Below are positions 19,953 to 29,790 of a stretch of 64,000 nt of DNA, piece by piece. Under the pieces are notes generated by a model. That model worked only from the letters and a program-made list of their open reading frames with translations, was not told the origin of the DNA and did no database searches. The position numbers and the translations under genes are program-made. Origin of the DNA: Notospermus geniculatus (Eukaryota > Nemertea > Pilidiophora > Heteronemertea > Lineidae); the NCBI GenBank assembly GCA_002633025.1, contig NMRB01001315.1, forward strand, positions 95,904 to 159,903, read 5' to 3'. Within the stretch, counting starts at the first letter, position 1. Each line of letters starts with the position of its first letter.

Positions 19953-20176
19953 AACCTCAGCTGTCACTGTCAGGCAGTACATTATGTTATCAAATTGTTC
20001 TGCACGAATCTCACTGACACGATTTTGCACGAAAACTGGCAATTTTTTTTCACTTCTGATCCAGTGTATGACGATCTGACTGTCCGACCATAGTATCCGT
20101 CTGGTGATTTTCACATTGGTCAAGGCATTCTGCACAAATTTTGCCAGACGTGCAGCTACTACAGCTGCCATGAGCT
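19953..20176 (-). pseudogene. BEL/Pao RNase H patch inside gag
   Basis: About 224 bp are inserted between GTCTGCAAACCT and TTCGATATCTCC, which are adjacent in unit 2 (about 34550). On the minus strand it reads ILWSDSQIVIHWI and FVQNRVSEIR, the conserved centre of the Pao RNase H region, whose proper place is thousands of bases downstream of gag. It has no terminal repeats and no tail. Confidence 0.8.
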
Positions 20177-20361
20177 TTCGATATCTCCTGCATTTCCGCG
20201 TCGAATTGGTTTGAAATCACAGAGTTCCTCAAACTGAATCGCAACGTGCCTTCGTAGGCCACCATACTTTCTATCGAGCCGTTCCTTGGCTGCTTCCTAT
20301 GCTGCCGCTGTGTGTCCCAAGTTTTCAATTACTTTCAAAGCGTCTCCAGCCAAGTAATACG

Positions 20362-20478
20362 GAGGTTTCGCAAGCGCCCGGTTAGGCCATACGACGACGT
20401 TTATCTATTGTTTGGGCATACCCACACAATAGATAAACGTCGTCGTAGGGCCTAACTGGGCGCTTGCGAAACCTCCGT
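20362..20478. repeat. Long perfect palindrome inside gag relic
   Basis: Arms of about 52 bp (starting ATACGGAGGTTTCGCAAGCG) surround a 16-base loop, with almost no mismatch. In unit 2 the site reads CAAGTATTGTCTGAG with no insert (near 34722). It could be a short foldback transposon. The flanking duplication is ambiguous (none, TA, or AAT/ATT). Confidence 0.85.
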
Positions 20479-20849
20479 ATTGTATCAGCTGCAACAGTTT
20501 ATACTCCGCAGACGTTGGAGCCCAAACAACACAAGCGACAAACGTTGCCTTCCAGTTTTCATACTGTTTAATGTCCCCTTTGAATACTGGGATTGAGACA
20601 CGTTTCAATTGCTGCCACATATCTCGTTCGATAGATGGACCCCCGTCATATCTTCAGTCCATTGCATTAGTTGCCCCAAACTCATGACCTCTCAAGGCCT
20701 CTCAGTTGACTTCTCTGTTTTCTTCTATTTCTTTGTCGATGGCTGCTGCACTTCAGCCTCTAGAACTGAAGTCAGCTGTTGTTTCTCTTCTGCTAGATGC
20801 TGCTAGAGGTTCGGGAAGAGGAGTTTTTTGTCGGTATCTATTTTGGCCG

Positions 20850-21390
20850 TCTTTCGCACTGATGCATCTGCCATGAAATCAAGTGCTTTCTCACAATCCT
20901 TCGGTTTGTCTTGCCACGGGTCTCCATGAGATCCTGTGACTCCATCAGGTGCCTTTCCGTTGGGGTCAACTCCCCCATTAGTTCACGATCAATGTCTGGT
21001 AAGCTCTTTCGTGCCTCTCAGCTTCCAAAGTCTACTAAATGCTTAAACCGCACAACATCCTTGAATTCCTTGGTGTTCTGTACGATATTCCTCCACTTGT
21101 TGTGAAGATAGAACGGTAATTTCTTCACTAGCTGACGGATATTATCGGAATATTCGAACGCTTGACCAGCATTACTATACCCACAGCATTCCGGCATTCC
21201 ATCAAGAACACAGCGAATTCATCCAGTGCTTTAGGATTGTCCGGCTTTATGTTGGACCAGTTCAATGCCCGTTTGATGTATGCTGCTGCAACCACATCCG
21301 GATCGCCATATCTTTCCTTAAGTTCAGCCATCGCTGCCGAATATCCAACTGCACTATCGAGATGCGAGTACTAGTATCCCCTTATGATAC
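20850..21390 (-). pseudogene. Second, different BEL/Pao-type gag relic
   Basis: The minus-strand frame has KERYGDPDVVAAAYIKRAL, then ALDEFAVFLMECRNAV and, after a shift, LVKKLPFYLHNKW. This is the second half of another DUF1759-type gag. It lies immediately upstream of the start of the first gag (20620) in the same orientation, so two unlike gags are joined. The unit 2 copy extends further upstream (35270-35760). Confidence 0.65.
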
Positions 21391-21629
21391 GCTGAGCATT
21401 ACCTGTAGTATGCCGTTCAAGATAACTCATACGTTCATCATCTGATTCTGTGTACACGACAATTTTCGGTGTTCATGAATCAATTTACACCTGAATTCTC
21501 ATGCAATGCTTTAGTGTCGGTCCTTTCCTCATTTACAACTTTCTCTTTTTCTTGCAACGAGCACAGACCATCATCGTACAATCATCGCCCAATTTGGATA
21601 CATGTCACTGGGTTCTCTGCCATATACTT

Positions 21630-22502
21630 TTAGTTTTCCAACAGAATGTCTTGGGAGTACGTCTCCACTGTCGCTGGACGTTTTTTATTTGCGTCGCTGT
21701 TGTCTTCGCCTGTGATCAACTCGGTAGCTTTGTGTGTGTGAGAGCTGACTATACTGGTGGTGTGGCTGGTTGGCGTACCGGTACTTGTTTCAGTGTCCAC
21801 GCCTTGTGGTAGTCCGTTACACCCCTGGCGCATTTTAATGCGTTCGGAGATTTAAAATTGAAGACGATGACCATCCTGCATTTTAAAGTTTCTCAAATTC
21901 ACACTGTAAATAACCCACTTCAGTCTAGTCAAGTTTCTCGTCCTTACAAATTCAAGTCTTTATGCAGGAAATCAGCGGCCAGTTCATAAACAGACATGTC
22001 ATAGTCAGTGACATCTGAAAAATTCTCCTCTTCAGACCAATATGCCACCCTGTATTCAGTATTTGCTTTCAGTTTCTTAATGCGTCCATTGTATAGAACC
22101 AGGCTCCCATTTTCAGCCCACACATGACAAAATTTTCGACCAAGAATTTTCCCCTCCAATATCTCAAGCATTCCTTCTTTGTCCAATCTACTTCTGGGAA
22201 GTCCTTGAGGATGTTGTCCAACTCTGATAATTCTTCAGCCTTTTCTCAAGCTGCCTTGTTTGGGCTGTGTCCCTGGCATGCTGTTTTTTCCTCCATTCGC
22301 CTCATAAGTTTAACTCTGAGATCCTTCTTGGTTTTCCGTCTCTGGCCCCTCCTTTTCCTCCGCCAAGCCCTACAGGCGATCTCAAGACTTCTTCCCGTCG
22401 TTCTTCACTTAGGCTGTCCAGATATGCAACAGTTTTGTTCTTCCGTCTTAACATACTATTTTCCATGGTGAAAAAAAATATTTGGAAACACCAAATATTC
22501 AC
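21630..22502 (-). pseudogene. Unit 2 copy of the Tudor-like gene end
   Basis: It contains the Ser/Thr-rich frame (21630-21833), the Tudor-like domain (21944-22186) and the basic upstream segment (22262-22502) without the non-LTR insertion. The uninterrupted site GCTGCCTTGTTTGGG is at 22251. The same frame shift as in unit 1 lies between the basic segment and the domain, so the lesion is older than the duplication. Confidence 0.55.
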
Positions 22503-24040
22503 AACTTGTCAGCTATTTTATTTAGAACCTTCAGTGTGTCGGTGTGTACATGTGTCATGTGCTCCATGACTTTGTCATTTTTTTCCTTCATAAAATTAAG
22601 CACATCACTCGGATTGGTTTGTGCAGCGTCCGTCTGATGTTCTTACTATACTAAACGATGTAATAACAACACCTCCTTCTCTTTGTGTTTGGGACAGGAG
22701 ACGAACACGTTGCTCTTTTGAACTACCATGAAAAATAACCACCTCGATACGAGGAGCCCTAGAAAAAAGAAAATATTATCTCAGAATGATATAAATGGGG
22801 ATATCGAGGAAAATAATGACAAAATCGGATAGTTATAAAAGGGGAAAATAGTTGTAAAATCAAATAGTTAAGACTTCTTCTCCCCTCAAAATGCTCGTGC
22901 CTAGTATGTGATAGGACTGCGAGAGTATTGTAGGCCTACGAGTATTAATGCGATCACAATGGTGATCAATTCTGATAGTTATAAATGGAGATATTGAAAA
23001 TATTGATAAAATTGGTTAGTTATAAATGGAGTTATTGGGGAAAGTAATGATAAAATCAGAAAATGGTGATATCGAGGAAAATAATGACAACATCGGCTAG
23101 TTATAAATGGGGACATCGGGGAAAATAGTGATAAAATCAAATAGTTACGAATTCTTCTCCCCGCAGACAACTCGGCAGTGAAATCAAAGTTACATTGTCA
23201 ATGTGTCTCACTTGAAAAGATTATCGACTTAAACGGTGATTTTGGTGCTAAGGGGTTAGTTGTGTAAACAATAGAATTGGAGGGATCACAGACGCCATTA
23301 TACCTTACGTCACACTGGGGAAGGTCTACAACAAGATATTAAAGATGAAAATCTGTACTAAAGAAAATTTTAGGAGTGCTCTACAAATGGCTAGCACATT
23401 GTACCTAGGGTTTTCACCATGGAAGATTGGTTTAGAGATGCCATTGAAACACTCGAGAGCGTTATCAGATGGAGGAAGTTGTTGAATAAGAAAAAGAGTG
23501 GCAGAATGCTCGTGCCAAGTATGTGGTAGGATTCCAGGGGTCGTATTCATAAAGCGGTTCTATCGTTAGAACCGTCTTAGGCCGGTTCCTAGTGTGGTAA
23601 ACCACTGCACCTGGAACCGGCCTAAGACGGTTCTAATGATAGGACGGCTTTATGAATACGACCCTAAGAGTATTCTCGAAGTATTAATGCGATCACAATG
23701 GTGATCAAATGGGATAGTTATAAATGGGAACATAGTGAAAATATTGATAAAAATCGTGTTAAGTTCACTAATATTTAATATTTAATATTTAATTTTGGGT
23801 ATTTTGTAGTTGACTAAGTTGATACATGTACTTTTGATATCAGGGCAGAGAGGACAGTCAATTCAATTCAATTCAATTTTCCACAACAAGGAACAAGAGT
23901 ACAACTGATCTTACATTCCGACTTTCCACATGAATAAAACCTACCTCCGTGAACCGGATATACGTTCCATCTTTATCACATTCAGATAAATCTACTACAC
24001 TACATGTAGTTGCAGTTTTACTTACGTCGTATCTGCTACT

Positions 24041-24246
24041 CTTTGGGGGACTGTAGCTTCTACCTGGGGAGTCTCTGGGGGGACTGTAGCTTCTATTACC
24101 TGGGGAGTCTCTGGGGGACTGTAGCTTCTACCTGGGGAGTCTCTGGGGGACTGTAGCTTCTACCTGCGGAGTCTCTGGGGGGACTGTAGCTTCTATTACA
24201 TGTGGAGTCTCTGGGGGGGACTGTAGCTTCTACCTGGGGAGTCTCA
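24041..24246 (+). repeat. G-rich minisatellite (GGGGGACTGTAGCTTCTACC)
   Basis: Six to seven copies of a 32-37 bp unit, GGGGACTGTAGCTTCTACCTGGGGAGTCTCT-like, occur with small length changes in the G-run and an inserted TTA. It is only in unit 2. It might form G-quadruplexes because each unit has G4-G7 runs. Confidence 0.85.
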
Positions 24247-24452
24247 CTGAAATTCAAAGTTCTGTTTACCTATTTGTATTGCATGTACATGTATTTGGAA
24301 AGAGGAAAGCCTCAGGAGAAAAATAAAAAAAAATTATTGAAATTGGGCCATCGGTTACATTTCTACGGCTATTTGAAAATGGGCCAAACTGTTGCTTTCG
24401 GAGAAAGGTAAATGAATAAACAATGGGAATTAGCATTAGGCGATCATTTTTT

Positions 24453-24482
24453 AGCTCAGCTGACCAAAGGTCAGCGGAGCTA
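24453..24482 (+). mobile_element. T-tract element head only (E9, AGCTCAGCTGACC)
   Basis: T6 is followed by a hairpin of AGCTCAGCTGACC paired with GGTCAGCGGAGCT. After that, host repeat sequence resumes (GGAGGAAGTTG). This is the same head as E7 (46208). It is either a deletion remnant or an abortive insertion. Confidence 0.7.
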
Positions 24483-24725
24483 TGGAGGAAGTTGTTGAAT
24501 AAGAAAACGAGTGGCAGAATGCCCGTGCCAAGTATGTGGTAGGATTCCAGGGGTCGTATTCATAAAGCGGTTCTATCGTTAGAACCGTCTTAGGCCGGTT
24601 CCTAGTGTGGTGAACCACTGCACCTGGAACCGGCCTAAGACGGTTCTAATGATAGGACGGCTTTATGAATACGACCCTAAGAGTATTCTAGAAGTATTAA
24701 TGCGATCACAATGGTGATCAATTAT

Positions 24726-25000
24726 TGGCATAGTTATAAGTGGGAACATATTGAAAATATTGATAAAATTGGTTAGCTATAAATGGGGACAAAGCTGAAA
24801 ATATGCATAGTAATAAATGGGGCCATCGGGGAAAATAGTGATAAAATTGGATAGTCATAAACGGAGACATCATGGAAAATAGTAATAAAATCAAATAGTT
24901 ATAAATGGGTTGATCGGGGAAAAAGTGATAAAATTGGATATAGTTGTAAATCGGATAGTTATAAATGCGGTCATCAGGGAAATTAGTGATAAAATTGGAG
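24726..25000. repeat. AT-rich tandem repeat, expanded
   Basis: Five to six imperfect copies of an ATAAATGGGGACATCGGGGAAA-like unit of about 50 bp occur. It is related to the arrays at 2440 and 22976. Confidence 0.65.
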
Positions 25001-25064
25001 TCAGATGTTGCGGATAGTGTTGAGTGGATAGAGAAGGATTTAATGGTTGAGAGCACAGATGATG

Positions 25065-25171
25065 GGGCCTGTTTCATAAAGTGACTTTAAGCTCGTGGTA
25101 CCGTTAACTCAGTGCATTTTCCATTTGGGTAAAGGTTCCGTTCGCTTAAAGTCACTTTATGAAACAGGCCC
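25065..25171. repeat. Hairpin MITE (GGGCCTGTTTCATAAAGTG)
   Basis: A perfect 28-bp inverted repeat, starting GGGCCTGTTTCATAAAGTGA, encloses a 50-bp loop. It is unique to unit 2. It shares the GGGCC-x-x-x-TTCATAAAG end with the other hairpins although its interior is unrelated. Confidence 0.85.
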
Positions 25172-25356
25172 ATGGTCTTTTGATGGAAATGTTAATCCAG
25201 CAGTTCGGGAATGGGTTTCTTCACAAGTTTGCAGCAATGCAAGGAAGGAATTTCACTTATGCATTTGGTCTATGCGATCGTTTTCCACCTAAAAATGAAG
25301 CACATAAAAAGCCTTGTGAAAAAGAGGATTTCGGATGCGTGAAGAAAGCCCTGTAG
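25159..25356 (+). pseudogene. Plus-strand ORF fragment QGRNFTYAFGLCD
   Basis: A frame of about 65 codons has QQFGNGFLHKFAAMQGRN, then YAFGLCD and EKEDFGCVKKAL before a stop. The composition looks coding, and it recalls a conserved QGRN-x-x-YAxGL motif in uncharacterised marine-invertebrate proteins, but I cannot name the family. It lies on the strand opposite to everything else in the unit, so it was inserted. Confidence 0.35.
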
Positions 25357-25379
25357 AATGCAGTGACCCATTACCACCC

Positions 25380-25790
25380 AGACAGACAGTCTGTCCATGG
25401 GATGAAGTGGAAGGTGCCCTTTACACCACATTTCAAAAGTTTCATCCATAAGCCTGCTCTCCACACCGTATCAAATGCTTTCTTATAATCAACCAAAGCT
25501 ACATACAGTTTTCTATGAAAAGAGAGGTACACATCCACAATACTTTTCAAAGTAAAAATATGGTCTATGGTTCAAAACTTTTTTCTGAACCCTGCTTGAT
25601 ATCTGTGGAATGGTCTTCAATTCCTCTAAGTAACTTTTAATTGTCAAACGCTCATTTATGAAAGTAGTAAATGTTTTCCTATACAGCTTAAAAGGGTGAT
25701 ACCCCGGTAATTATTGGGGTCTTTCTTGTCACCTTTGTTCTTAAATGAGGGCAAAATCATACCTTCAGCCCCAAACAGCCCGCTTCAGCC
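25380..25790 (-). pseudogene. Non-LTR reverse transcriptase fragment
   Basis: The minus-strand pieces, in shifting frames, match RT palm blocks: a region like KTPIITGVSPF (the NYRGI block, about 25710), a stretch like KLYVALVDYKKAFDTVW (about 25480) and CGVKGTFHF (about 25420). Several stops interrupt it. It is unit 2-specific and lies between the plus-strand ORF and the conserved block at 25795. Confidence 0.55.
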
Positions 25791-26028
25791 CGCTATATGC
25801 ATTGAAGTGACACCTAGTGGTCAACTCGCTGACTGCTCCTATTAAATCAAGGACATAGCAGTCAAAATCTTTAAAATCCATGTTGAAGACAATGGGAGAC
25901 TGCGTCATGATAGTTCATGACATCACGTTGTCCATTTTCAAATTCCTGTTTGAGTCGCTGAATATGTCTCTCGTTGTTGACATATTTATTCATCTTGGGA
26001 TTTGGGGTACCAGTCATCTCGGGCCGAT

Positions 26029-26850
26029 TCATCTCACTTGTTTGAACAGCATGGGTATGCCGCCATTTTCTTTGCTGTCCACTGGAAACCGCTTGTCACG
26101 CTTGTAGCAATCTTCTTCATATTCGTTTCCTTCAACCGCCTGTTTCCTGACTTTGCATTTCTCACCAGCAGAATCGTTTACATATTTTGCATCCTGTAGG
26201 TCTACTCCCAACATCTGGCACTGTGTTCATTCTTGAGCCTTGCTGTATACATGTTGCCTCGAGGGTGTCTACAATCCGAATATCGAAGATGGAAGACCCT
26301 GAAAATTTACAAAACGAAGACCCACCGGACTACAAAAGGAAGACCCCGACAAAAAATCATGGAAGCCATCTTCAATGTTCAGTCAAACAGAGTCCCTTGA
26401 TCAAGATTTTCGGTGGACAAGAGTGGGAGACTTGTCAAGGGGAATAAAGAGGAGTCTGCCAAAGCCATCATTCAATCCAAAATCTCTTGTCAAGGGGAAT
26501 AAAGAGGAGTCTGCCAAAGTCATCATTCAATCCAAAATCTCTTGTCAAGGGGAATAAAGAGGAGTCTGCCAAAGTCATCATTCAATCCAAAATCTCTTGT
26601 CAAGGGGAATAAAGAGGAGTCTGCCAAAGTCAGATTCAATCCAAAATAGCAAAGCTGAAATCTCATACGAGCCCCGCATGAGTGCAAAAATGAGCGGGTA
26701 TTCTGAAAAGCACTTCTTGCTAATGTCATCTGCTGAAATTCACCAAGAAATACAAAGTTGGAATCATATACTTTTTCATGATCAAAAATTTTCTCAATGA
26801 CGTGTGAGGAGGTAAGCGCAATGCAACCCTCTTGGCGCGGGAACTGCAAA
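26029..26850 (-). CDS. Unit 2 copies of the two conserved ORFs and minisatellite
   Basis: The charged ORF (26029-26214), the 55-bp minisatellite (26432-26647) and the Cys/His ORF (about 26690-26849) are kept in the same order as at 5478-6441. The 329-bp TIR element is absent, leaving GACATATTTATTC intact. The Cys/His frame carries an 8-base deletion at about 26847 relative to units 1 and 3. Confidence 0.4.
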
Positions 26851-27094
26851 TGAAGTGTTCATGACCAGTCCCTGGGAAAGAATGCAAGTAGCCCAGCTCA
26901 TTCGCAGTTGAACGTACTGAAGTTCATCTGAAAGGTGCACCCGCAGGTGTTACGTACTGACAGTTGAAAGGACAGCGTCCATTATTGAACTACTATGTAA
27001 GTCCTCCAGTCCGGGCCAGGGCACTGATTGCAGTTGTAACAGATGTGTGGCCGAAATGCATACTTTTTTTGCAGGAAGACACAGAGGCGTAGAG

Positions 27095-27418
27095 ACAAAA
27101 TTATGCTGTCATTAAAGTTGTGAATAACGTCACTGTACTACCATTTGACTACTGGTAGCGGTAAATCCTACCACATCTCCCACAATGCCGTCTGTATAAT
27201 TTAATTCCACCAATCGCTGAATAAATTTGTCCACTTTTGGTGATCATTGCTTTTCCAAGGCCTATTTTGCAAAATTTACACATTTTCTCTGAAGGAAAAG
27301 GATTCTTTGGAAAGTTGTTCTTTTCTGAGAAACTAAATAAGTTCTCTGTCACTGGTGTTGGGATTTTCTTAAAATTTAGCTCATATTCGAGTTGAGAAGT
27401 TGATTGAGACCCTTTCAA
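27095..27418 (-). pseudogene. Cysteine-cluster exon, unit 2
   Basis: It reads MCKFCKIGLGKAMITKSGQI, then RRHCGRCGRIYRYQ and TAG. Both Cys of the CGRCG pair are kept, unlike unit 1. After the stop an extra 10 bases (TCAAATGGTA) break the HNFND frame that unit 1 keeps. The shared TAG predates the duplication, and the other changes are private. Confidence 0.55.
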
Positions 27419-27578
27419 AGGGTAATGGATGTCATGATTTCCTTCACGTTCTTCTTCACAGGTCCTGCGTTGTTACCGTCTTGGTATTAGAAATCTGGAC
27501 CCAAGGTTTTATGGATTTGGGCCCTGATCCAAAAGTTGCAACACAAGCGCTAATGATTTCCATCAGCGAACTCTCTGT

Positions 27579-27940
27579 ACACTCGGCCCCAGTGTGTATC
27601 CGGCGTCCCGGTCTTCCACACACTGGCACTTTTGGGGCTCAAAAGCCGGTAACACCACTAGATGGCACTCCACTGGGCTGCAGCCAATCACCACGCTTTC
27701 TCACTCATAATTCCCGCGGAAATTACTTCCAGGAAAAACACAACCTCGTCCCCAGGGGTACAGTTCGCTGAGACAACCCATATTGTCAGCAAGCGAACGA
27801 CCCCTGGGAACGAGGTTGGGAAAACTGAAGGACCCGTGCTGCCACCACGCGGTCGTCATGGTTGTTAATCTCTAAAAGAGCCAGACGCGGAGTGTGATTT
27901 ACCGAAGGGGTGAGCCCGTAGCGTCTGGCCAAGCGAGACT
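27579..27940. mobile_element. 362-bp insertion with 10-bp target duplication
   Basis: AACTCTCTGT is present on both sides (27569-27578 and 27941-27950) and once in unit 1 (about 7178-7187). The insert contains an internal inverted repeat (CTCGTCCCCAGGGG against CCCCTGGGAACGAG) and an AGCCAGACGC word with a complementary GCGTCTGGC. There are no clear terminal inverted repeats and no ORF. A 9-10 bp duplication would fit a MULE-like or retroposed element; the class is open. Confidence 0.75.
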
Positions 27941-28102
27941 AACTCTCTGTTGCTTCTGCATCGCCAAATCAGCACCCCGAGTGTTTTTCCTCATATTGTC
28001 CCATAGAACAGATTTAACCTACGGCACTGTCATATAAACACAGTTCTTAGGGAAGAGGCAGGTGTCTGCGACCTTGTTCATACTATCTTCATTTGGCTTA
28101 GA

Positions 28103-28300
28103 TCAACGGCCAGCATCTACTAATTTGGCCAAAGCAGGCTGAATGTCATGTCCTTCGGACTCATCAATGTCAAAGTACACTTGCAGATTATGCAAGGAAG
28201 CATCAAAGTCATCTACCACAATATCATCATCCACCAAAGGAGTTTCAGATAGAGGTTTCTGTTGAGCCGCTAGCTTATCGAGCCCTTGAAATATATCCAC
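28103..28300 (-). CDS. Acidic ORF VDDDIVVDDFDASLHNLQVY
   Basis: A 65-residue acidic frame reads PLVDDDIVVDDFDASLHNLQ, then YFDIDESEGHDIQPALAKLV and ends AGR. Unit 1 has a shortened version (7340-7470). Upstream in the same strand, residues like SKPNEDSMNKVADTC continue toward the cysteine-cluster exon. Unrecognised. Confidence 0.4.
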   Translation of the reverse strand: MDIFQGLDKLAAQQKPLSETPLVDDDIVVDDFDASLHNLQVYFDIDESEGHDIQPALAKLVDAGR

Positions 28301-28351
28301 CGCTTCCTGTGGATCTGCTCATTGTCAAGCATGCATCCGATCCAACGGTAG

Positions 28352-28840
28352 CTAACCCTCAACATTTAAAATGTACAAGGTGGGCTCATAAATACCACCC
28401 GTGCTGCATAAGTTTGAAAGTGAAATATTTGCCTTTCTTTTTTCGTCTGTCTTTAATCGTTCTTTTTTTACTTTATCTCTGTCTGGGCCCTGATGGCATT
28501 CCAAGATTCTTCTGCCTGGAGCTATCCATGGCATTCCAAAGTAATCTATCTTTGGAACACTGTGCTCATTTTCTGGGTAACTTTCCAGTCGGACCAGAAA
28601 ATCCTCTTCAAGTTCTTGGACTTTATTTCTGAAAATGCAATAATAGCAGTCATCAGACATTTGCCATGTTTTAGGTGTAGGCATAAATAGCATACCTGAA
28701 AGGTGTAAGTTCTTTCTTGAAAATGATTCTTCATGAAGACTTGTAGTGCCTTGTATTTGGCAACATCCTTGGCGTGGAGCTGGCTCAGATCCATTTCATC
28801 AACCACGATCTTTACGAGGTCCATCAAACCATGATTTCAT
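28352..28840 (-). CDS. Conserved two-part ORF EDFLVRLESYPENE
   Basis: The upstream piece reads MDLVKIVVDEMDLSQLHAKD, then KYKALQVFMKNHFQE, and ends at a good donor (TTTCAG/GTATGC near 28695). A frame with SDDCYYCIFRNKVQELEEDF, then VPKIDYFGMPWIAPGRRILE and GPDRDKVKK follows. Unit 3 keeps both (38883-39260). A TTGCATTTTCAG acceptor occurs between them, but the phases do not match, so the true boundary is uncertain. The family is unknown, although conservation across copies is strong. Confidence 0.45.
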
Positions 28841-29259
28841 CCTCTGTAGCACATGTGTCCACACTGTTACCCTTCCATTCAAGGTAGGTGAATCTCTTAG
28901 CAATGATTGTCTGCTGCGAATGCTACATTATGTTCTGAATGTTTATAAAATTCCCTCCTCAGTATGACCTCTGGGTAGATGCTAGTTCCATGGTATTCTT
29001 CAAAGCACCATCTGAGTGCAGAATAAAAATGACCATCCCCTGAATCTCTACATCTTCTCTTGTTTGAGATTGAAATCGCATAGGGTCATTACACATTCTG
29101 CTATTAACATACTTACCTGGGTTGGGCTCACTAGCCAGGATCTAGATTCGAGTCACTAAATCCATGCTAGTGTCCCAACCCGATGTCCTATGACATACAC
29201 TGCTTTACTTTGACTTATTTCTGTCAACTAACACTTTCAGACTGCAATCAATACTCTTA

Positions 29260-29790
29260 AAGTGATGTACTCGCGAGGTTGAAAATGAAATCTCGTTCAA
29301 CTATCGCGACCCGCGATAGCTCCCCAATTTCATTCATAACTGGCGGGATTCTTGAAACTAATCTCACGTGATTTCTAGCATCTTTGAGCCATCAAACTAC
29401 GGTATCGTCGACGTTTTATACAATAAAGCGTTCATGAAAAATCTTTTATTAATATTATTTCAATGAATTTGGGCGACAAAAATGTTTACTGCCGGGAAAA
29501 TTTGAAAATCTCACGGGGATTTCCCAGAACGAGATCGACGGACTNCAGGAAAGCAGTTTGTTCACAAATACCACTTGTATTCATTGTATTCAGAAATTGT
29601 ACTCCTTCTGGACGTGCCATCACCTGAGTTTATGTCATTGACTGATAATACTGATCACGTCATAAAATACTTGGTGTGTTCAGCTTTAACTTTTCTGTAC
29701 TGATCCTCAACATTGACCATGAGAGTCACAGTTTCACACTTGATGGAGACTTATCACAGAGGTGAGCACAAGGGCCCTGGCCATTTCATT
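29260..29790. other. Unit 2 deletion join with E-type tail
   Basis: Sequence from 29262 to about 29735 has no counterpart in units 1 or 3 and no gene. It includes CTCGCGAGG and CATCACGTGA-like words and a single N at 29545. At 29742-29790 is the 3' end of an E1-type element: CAGAGGTGAGC, GGCCCTGGCC and CATTTCATT. The host resumes as GACTTTGACATC, which in unit 1 directly follows T5 (14718-14722). It replaces about 5.7 kb of unit 1. Confidence 0.55.

Larger units (their letters stand above)
19110..20620 (-). pseudogene. BEL/Pao gag relic (DUF1759 to zinc knuckle)
   Basis: Minus-strand pieces in gag order are a DUF1759-type start with VFKGDIKQYENW (about 20580), a middle with NRWIYEHGFVQNVETLRRFV (about 19800) and a Cys/His cluster of the CFRCLGSSHVGSEC type (about 19440). 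The protease, RT and integrase are absent. The frame is broken by an inverted-repeat insertion at 20362-20478, a foreign RNase H patch at 19953-20176 and several indels. The unit 2 copy is 33750-34860. It is a decayed LTR retrotransposon without LTRs. Confidence 0.75.
480..21430. repeat. Tandem composite unit 1 (about 21 kb)
   Basis: This is the first of three head-to-tail copies. By eye, blocks align as 480-2760 with 21474-23310, 4912-6520 with 25795-27010 and 37562-38845, 7690-8290 with 28450-29068 and 38880-39508, 9398-10370 with 39799-41700, 14722-15160 with 29791-30230, 15320-17228 with 30231-33062 and 18387-21420 with 33063-35680. Order and orientation are conserved. Identity looks very high within blocks, and differences are mostly insertions and deletions. 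Unit 1 is the longest because it carries the most insertions. A false tandem join of haplotypes is an alternative explanation. Confidence 0.85.
23322..24780. repeat. Local direct repeat with two hairpin MITEs
   Basis: A block beginning GGAGGAAGTTGTTGAATAAG occurs at 23470 and again at 24483, about 1 kb apart. Each copy carries the hairpin MITE with GGGTCGTATTCATAAAGC ends (23538-23664 and 24550-24676). The stretch between is AT-rich with no gene, apart from the G-rich array at 24041-24246 and a short plus-strand frame. Confidence 0.75.
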
